Of a stretch of DNA of 64,000 bases, positions 59,019 to 64,000 are shown one piece after another. Both the position numbers and the translations under genes were made by a program. The notes beneath the pieces are model-generated. The model was not told the DNA's origin and searched no databases. It worked only from the letters and a program-made list of their open reading frames with translations. Every line of letters starts with the position of its first letter. The first letter of the stretch is position 1. This DNA comes from Lates calcarifer (taxonomy: Eukaryota; Chordata; Actinopteri; Centropomidae), in the NCBI RefSeq assembly GCF_001640805.2, contig NC_066838.1:23893643-23957642 (forward strand). Direction: 5' to 3'.

Positions 59019-62000
59019 GTGAGAGCATCAGCTCAATGCCTTAGGCTTCGTTTTACATTTAGTGGTTTAATGTGTGGGTTGTTTTACGGTAGACCTGTTC
59101 GTACAGTGTGCAGTTCCATGATAAAAGCCCATCTTTCTTGTTTTACCAGGAGGTGTGACGACCTTCGTGGCACTGTATGACTATGAGTCTCGAACAGCCT
59201 CAGATCTGTCTTTCAGGAAGGGCGAACGCCTCCAGATAGTCAACAACACGTAAGGAAAACACTGAAAATCACACATCCCTGGTTTTTATTACTCATCTCT
59301 CGTACACATGTAAACACAAATAAACTCGAGAATAGTCCAGCATCACCTTTTTCATACACACACACCGTGCAGATGCTGAAGAGCAACATGCATATAGACA
59401 CGACCACAGATCGTCTGAGTTTCTGCTCAGCTGTCTGACTGGCTGTTCTGCTCCCCAAAATGTCACCTCACCGTCTCTCTGAAACCTCCCATCACCATAG
59501 GAACGCCTCAGCAAGGCTTGATTTTTGTGTCAGCTGACACATTCCTGCACAAATTTTGCTTCCATTCACAAAAAGCTTCACTAAGACTAATTACAGCTGA
59601 GTGCTCAATCCACCTCAGTAAAGGTCATGGCTGTTTACTGCTACATGTATCCTGAGATACTGCGGGACCTAGTTACTCAGTGCAAATCTAACCTGTTTAA
59701 GGGGAGACATGCTTGTTTTCAAACTAGGGGCTTGTTCTGTGAATCAATAGAGGTGCAGTGAACCATATATCATAGTGCTGCACCCCCAGTGCTGCTTGCC
59801 TGGTTAACAAACTACTGACCTAGAAGGCAGGATCTGAGGACAATAGTGGATTATCACTGCATCTGGCCCCTTAAGCCAAAGACCTGGATCATTATTGGGT
59901 CAAGTACACCCAGAGTCCATGAACCAACTCTAAGATTACTTAACAGGGTTTCACAGTTTTGATTGGTCCAGTTAAATATAATAATAGAGCCATGCACAGT
60001 GACATGACTGCATGTTTTTCTCTAAAACCATGTTTTAACTCTAATTACTGTTCCTCCATCAACTCCAAGTTACGTAATGGTTTAAATATTTTCAATTCAA
60101 AGCTTTATCATATGCACTGTATTGGTCGTTTTATGAGTCTGTTCTGTGTACTCTGCTGTTCTGCCACTGCTCATAACATGCTTTCTGTATTTCTTTAACC
60201 CCCTTTCTTTCTCACTGCTTCCCTTTCATCTCTCTTTTCCGTTTCTCTGTCACATCAACATCACATTTTTTACAGGAGGAAGGTGAACTGCAGGTTTGTG
60301 AAGCTTCTCTGGAATTCTATTTGAATGTGCTGTTTGTCTGCCTGTGTGTTTGGATCACCTAAAGCATATACCTCTGCACTGTAATACCACTTCACTAGAG
60401 AGGCTCAAACCACATAACTCTGCCCATTCCCCATCATCCCTTAATGCAGTAAGGGAGTTGGTGTGAAGCCTTGCAGCACTATAATCAATTCAGGTCAACT
60501 GGAGGCAATTCATGTAAACAAATCATAATTTCATTTCATATTTTCTAAGTGAACCTAGTGCTTCAAAGCTACCGCAGCTCACTCCCTGATAAAGTCTAGG
60601 TTATAAGCACCATCCCTCCCTGTTGTCATACCCACATGAATGCATGTTTGTATATAATTACATAACCTCCAAGTATTATTTTTTTAGCAGTAGAGACACT
60701 TGGGCTTATATTTATCAAGCTTCTCCAGGAGCAGAGAGCTCAGTCACTGTAGGAACTACTTGATTTGAATTATTGTAGTGGTTTCATGCAAAAACACAAA
60801 GTAGACGTTAAGGTGTGTATCACTCGATCTGTACCCTGAGACTCTTGATAAACACCAGCCCTACAAGTCACAAGAACTGTTTTATTTGTGTGTTGGATGT
60901 GTGACGAGCCTCTGTGAAGCTGTGTGTTATCGTTTTTGATCATTGCAGAGAAGGGGACTGGTGGCTGGCGCGCTCCCTGACCACTGGAGAGAGCGGTTAT
61001 ATCCCCAGCAATTATGTGGCTCCATCCGACTCCATCCAGGCAGAAGAGTAAACCCCTCCATTTTTTTTTTTTTTTGTCTTGCTCTGTCTCTTTTATCTGT
61101 TTTTCACAAAGTGCATGGAAGAATTAACATTCAAATGTTGGATTTTTAAGAAGTTTCTAGCTGTTTGTCTCTATGTGAATGTGAAATGAGCTCTTAAAGG
61201 AATAGTTTGACATTTTGCGAAATACGCCTCTTCACTTTCTTGCTGAGAGTTTGACGATAGATCAGTACCTCTCTCTCAGTAGATATGGAGCTATGGCCAG
61301 CAGTCAGTTAGCTTAGCATAAAGACTTGAAATGAGGGAAAAACTAGCCAGGCTCCACCTACCAGCACCGCTGAAGCTCACATTTATTTAATACAAAACCT
61401 GTAGAATCAAAACAACAATTTGTGGTTTTATTATGTGTGGGGATTATGGATTATTATTTCTCCAGCTACAGTAACTTCCAAAAGTCTCAGCTGGATGTCT
61501 GGGAGCCTCGCTGTGACAACAAGACTCCTGGAAGTCACTGTGCCTGGCTGAGAAATAGTCATGCACATAAACCCCCTGCTGGTGGGTGGAAACATCTTGC
61601 CAAAGGACTGCAGTTGAAAATTAGCCAACTGGTTAACACTGGCACATTTACAAAAATGTTGATTAAAGTGTGTTGTGCTAATAGATAAATAAATAAATGA
61701 AATGAAACATTTTTGGACGGAGACAAACAAGCTGTTTTTTCCCTCTGTCTCCAGTCTTTATGCTAAGATAAGCTAACCAACTGCTGGCTGTAGCATCATA
61801 TTTACCATATGAGAGTACTGTCAGTCTTCTCGTCTAAGCAGACTTAGACTGACAATACTCTTCTGTATTCCTTAAGATGACTGTACTACATTTACTGCTT
61901 TCTACTGCTGAGGCATGCACTGCTAATCTAACCTGCTTGCTTAAACAATAAAACTAACAAACTAACTTTTTGTAACACCTCCATTTCTCACCTTTGCCTC

Positions 62001-64000
62001 CTGCTCCACCAGTCATCTCAGACTGACTCTAGAGTCCAGGTAAGCCGCTGTTGTACTGTAGGCATTGGTATGCATTGCATCTGGAATGGCTCATGCAAAG
62101 ACTGAATTTTACTTTCTGAAACTACAAGCGAACAACTCACCCTCGCTTCGTCATTCCCTCTCTTCCACCCACACACATCTTCCTCCCGTCACCAACCTGC
62201 TCCCCTGTGTCCCGTGTTTTCTCTCTCGACATCACCAGGTGGTACTTTGGCAAAATCACACGCCGCGACTCAGAGAGGCTGCTGCTAAGTTTAGAGAACA
62301 GGAGAGGGACTTTCCTGGTGAGAGAGAGTGAGACCACCAAAGGTAAGTGTGTGGACTGCTTATAGAAAGAAGCAAACTCATCCTTAACTCTGCCTCTTTA
62401 GACAGTAGGGCTTTTCAAACCTCAATACGTACTGAGTCCTGTGTCCATAGCACTGAGTTTTGAAAATATGAAACTTACTTTACTTACTTTAAGGGGTTTT
62501 GTAGGAAAAAACATATTAATATTCCTAAAACTAGGACAAATTTTCATTTCCTTGCATTGGGCAACACCTTTTTCTGATTTTTAATATTGTACTGAAACTC
62601 AGGTATTATATTGCGCCTACATCAAAACATTTAAAACGATACCGAAGGAACTATTTTTAAAGAGGCTCAGAGGAGTGTTATGACTTTTGGCATCTTCTAA
62701 CAACAGCCTGGGGATTCTTAAAATGTCATTGAAGAGTAGTGTTTTTCTTTATAACAGAGTATGAGTAAGTAAGTTTGTAAAGGTGAAAACTCTCAGGTGA
62801 AGTAGATGTAATTATTTAGTCTATGTTATTGATCAACAATCCTACCTTAAGAACATTTTGTCCTGGAAAACATAGTTGCCTCAGCTTTATTTTTATAGCA
62901 CTGATTACCAGGACGTTTTCAAATGTAGAAGTGTTTTTGTAGGCTCCTTCATGTTCTGTTTTAATGAACTTGTAAAATGTTCAGATCTCAACATGAAGCA
63001 CAGTTTGAATTCTATGACATGTCTTACTAAAAATGCACCAAAGAGAAGAAAGCAGATTCTCTGTGCACAGTGTCAGTGGAGTGGCAGTGTGGGTACAGAA
63101 GAGAGACGAATCAGGCAGATGGAAAAAGGTTGGATGTGACGCCTGTGGGACTCAGTCTGGAGATAGTTCTGATAGGCAGCTGCTCTGCTGCAGCAAACAC
63201 AGCCCCCTGATGGGATTTGCTGGCTCTGTGTGTTTGTGTGTGATGTGTGTACACATGTACGTTACAGGATTCCTATTATGGGATATGTAAATAAGCTCTG
63301 CATGGAATGAGAAAAGGGACAAGGTGGGGAGGGATGGACAGAAATCGAGGTGATGGGTGAGTGCGAGCCGTGGAGAGGAACTAGGTGGGTGAGCCAGACA
63401 GAATTAGGTCAGTGTGGAGCTGAGGCTGAGGACCGTACAACCACGGGCTAAATCACCCAGTTCAAACATTAAGAGAAGGGGGAGGCATCGCCTGGGGCTG
63501 CCCTGTGATTCAGACTGTTTTTTCACTTGACTGACACTGCCCTCTGGTGGCGTAATAACCAAACTGTCCCAAAAAAATGCCAGAAGATTTATCATGATTT
63601 AATCTCTTTTAATTTTTTTGTGATTTTGAATGTGATTCAGATATTATTGTGCTACATTTCCTTATCATATTTGTTGTTAATCTTTCCAGGTGCTTACTGT
63701 CTGTCTGTATTGGACTATGATAACACCAAAGGGCTGAATGTGAAGCACTACAAGATCAGGAAGCTGGACAGTGGAGGCTTCTACATCACATCACGCACAC
63801 AGTTCAGCGCCCTGCAGCAGCTTGTTAATCACTATCGGAGTGAGTTCACACAGTTTTCTCCTACTTATTTATTTAGTCAGACACTCCCTGTTTCTTGTAC
63901 ACTCAGAGGATTATGGTGCAATTAAGGAGAGGCTGGATTGTTTTGATTTTTTTTTAAACCACAAACTCTGTCTTCACTTGCGTCCCTCAGAGCATGCTGA
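58766..64000 (+). CDS. src: src proto-oncogene tyrosine kinase, N-terminal half (gene continues past the window)
   Basis: A membrane-anchored non-receptor tyrosine kinase. The exons are 58766-59018, 59150-59249, optional N1 60276-60293, 60949-61047, 62239-62342, 63690-63839 and 63991 onward. Lengths 100, 18, 99, 104 and 150 equal those I recall for mammalian SRC. Without N1 they give about 238 residues: a myristoylation-type start [10 protein letters not shown], a unique domain of about 85 residues, SH3 (ALYDY at 92-96, WW at 122-123, SNYV at 138-141), then SH2 (WYFGKITRR from 152, FLVRES at 176-181 with the phosphotyrosine-binding Arg179, [14 protein letters not shown]). The unique domain and MGxSKSKPKD exclude Yes and Fyn. 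The kinase domain lies outside. The unique domain is Gly/Asn/Ser-rich and diverges from mammals, ending in the conserved LFGG and TSP blocks. Confidence 0.96.
59150..59249 (+). CDS. src: src exon: first part of SH3
   Basis: A 100-nt exon, acceptor ttttaccag and donor gtaagg. It encodes [20 protein letters not shown] then [13 protein letters not shown] and the split Thr codon. It contains the ALYDY motif and the RT loop of the SH3 domain, and is almost identical to mammalian Src. The last codon is completed either by N1 (ACG) or by the next constitutive exon (ACA), both Thr. Confidence 0.95.
59250..60948 (+). other. src: src intron containing the N1 microexon
   Basis: Apart from N1, this 1.7 kb intron has a long CT-rich stretch (about 60196-60275) before N1 and a TGCATG motif at 60641-60646 downstream. 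No other exon is seen. Confidence 0.8.
60276..60293 (+). CDS. src: src neuronal N1 microexon (18 nt, inserts RKVNCR in SH3)
   Basis: Eighteen bases lie between acceptor tttttacag (AG 60274-60275) and donor gtttgt. They fit the phase-2 junction exactly, giving T-RKVNCR-EGDWW. Mammalian and chicken N1 encode RKVDVR at the same place, in the n-Src loop of SH3. The insert makes the neuronal isoform N1-Src, with altered SH3 ligand choice and higher activity. A long pyrimidine tract precedes it, suiting PTB-type repression. The donor is weak, as expected for a regulated microexon. It is too short to be seen as an ORF. The position, length, phase and residues together leave little doubt. Confidence 0.9.
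60949..61047 (+). CDS. src: src exon: second part of SH3 and SH3-SH2 linker
   Basis: A 99-nt exon, acceptor cattgcag and donor gtaaac. It encodes [20 protein letters not shown] then [13 protein letters not shown]. It carries the conserved WW and the SNYV motif that close the SH3 ligand groove. [10 protein letters not shown] replaces mammalian LAHSLSTGQT, a mild change. Confidence 0.95.
61198..61871. mobile_element. Palindromic MITE-like element in src intron, longest copy
   Basis: It starts AGGAATAGTTTGACATTTTG directly after TTAA (61194-61197) and ends near tattcc before TTAA (61872-61875). Inside, tggccagcagtcagttagc then ttagcataaagactt (61290-61325) is mirrored by ccagtctttatgctaag and ctaaccaactgctggctgta at about 61753-61793. 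It also has 'tccacctaccagcaccgctgaagctcac' and a stretch with 'gactcctggaagtcactg'. About 674 bp and non-coding. Confidence 0.75.
62239..62342 (+). CDS. src: src exon: first part of SH2
   Basis: A 104-nt exon, acceptor tcaccag and donor gtaagt. It encodes [20 protein letters not shown] then [20 protein letters not shown] holds the Arg that binds phosphotyrosine. It matches mammalian Src except for small changes such as D for E and SLENR for NAENP. Confidence 0.95.
62343..63689 (+). other. src: src intron within SH2, 1.35 kb
   Basis: Non-coding. I see no exon, repeat or other structure of note. Confidence 0.75.
63690..63839 (+). CDS. src: src exon: second part of SH2
   Basis: A 150-nt exon, acceptor tctttccag and donor gtgagt. 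It encodes [20 protein letters not shown], then [20 protein letters not shown] and [10 protein letters not shown]. It completes the SH2 central sheet and second helix. VLDYDNT replaces mammalian VSDFDNA. Confidence 0.95.
63991..64000 (+). CDS. src: src exon cut by the window edge
   Basis: After acceptor cgtccctcag, the ten bases agcatgctga continue the frame as (R)KHAD-, matching the KHADGL of Src at the end of SH2. The rest of the exon, the linker, the kinase domain and the regulatory tail lie beyond the window. Confidence 0.85.

Overview
This window is vertebrate genomic DNA, almost certainly from a ray-finned (teleost) fish and probably a percomorph. Exons are short and GC-richer than their surroundings. 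They are bounded by GT/AG introns and separated by AT-rich non-coding DNA. The interspersed repeats are families I know from percomorph genomes. Three protein-coding genes are present, all on the + strand, and I found no convincing gene on the - strand.

Region 1 (1-12.5 kb) is the 3' part of nfatc2. Five coding exons (1511-1651, 3787-3842, 3966-4098, 4254-4961, 10291-10346) cover the second (IPT/TIG) half of the Rel-homology region, the KRKR nuclear-localisation segment and the C-terminal transactivation region with two sumoylation-type motifs. An AT-rich 3'UTR of about 2.1 kb follows and ends near a poly(A) signal at 12471. The 5' exons lie to the left of the window.

Region 2 (12.5-31 kb) is a gene desert with scattered repeat fossils and stretches that look like conserved regulatory DNA (octamer and RFX X-box motifs).

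Region 3 (31-43 kb) is kcng1, which encodes the modulatory potassium-channel subunit Kv6.1. It has two coding exons (38545-39327, 41175-41954) that give a complete 520-residue protein. A candidate non-coding first exon near 31.3-31.45 kb follows a guanine-rich purine tract.

Region 4 (44-64 kb) is the 5' half of src. There is a CpG-rich candidate promoter and first exon at 44.3-44.5 kb, then a 14 kb intron. The coding exons for the myristoylated N-terminus, SH3 and most of SH2 run to the right edge, where exon 7 is cut. The neuronal N1 microexon of 18 nt is present at 60276-60293.

The order nfatc2-kcng1 in the same orientation matches the mammalian arrangement as I know it. src next to kcng1 does not: in human it lies on the same chromosome but many megabases away. 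The three products do not form one pathway. NFATc2 is a calcineurin-regulated transcription factor, Kv6.1 modulates Kv2 channels, and Src is a membrane tyrosine kinase. The most interesting non-genic signals are the src microexon with its splicing-control context, an excess of RFX X-box-like and octamer motifs, and a family of palindromic elements with TTAA-like flanks.
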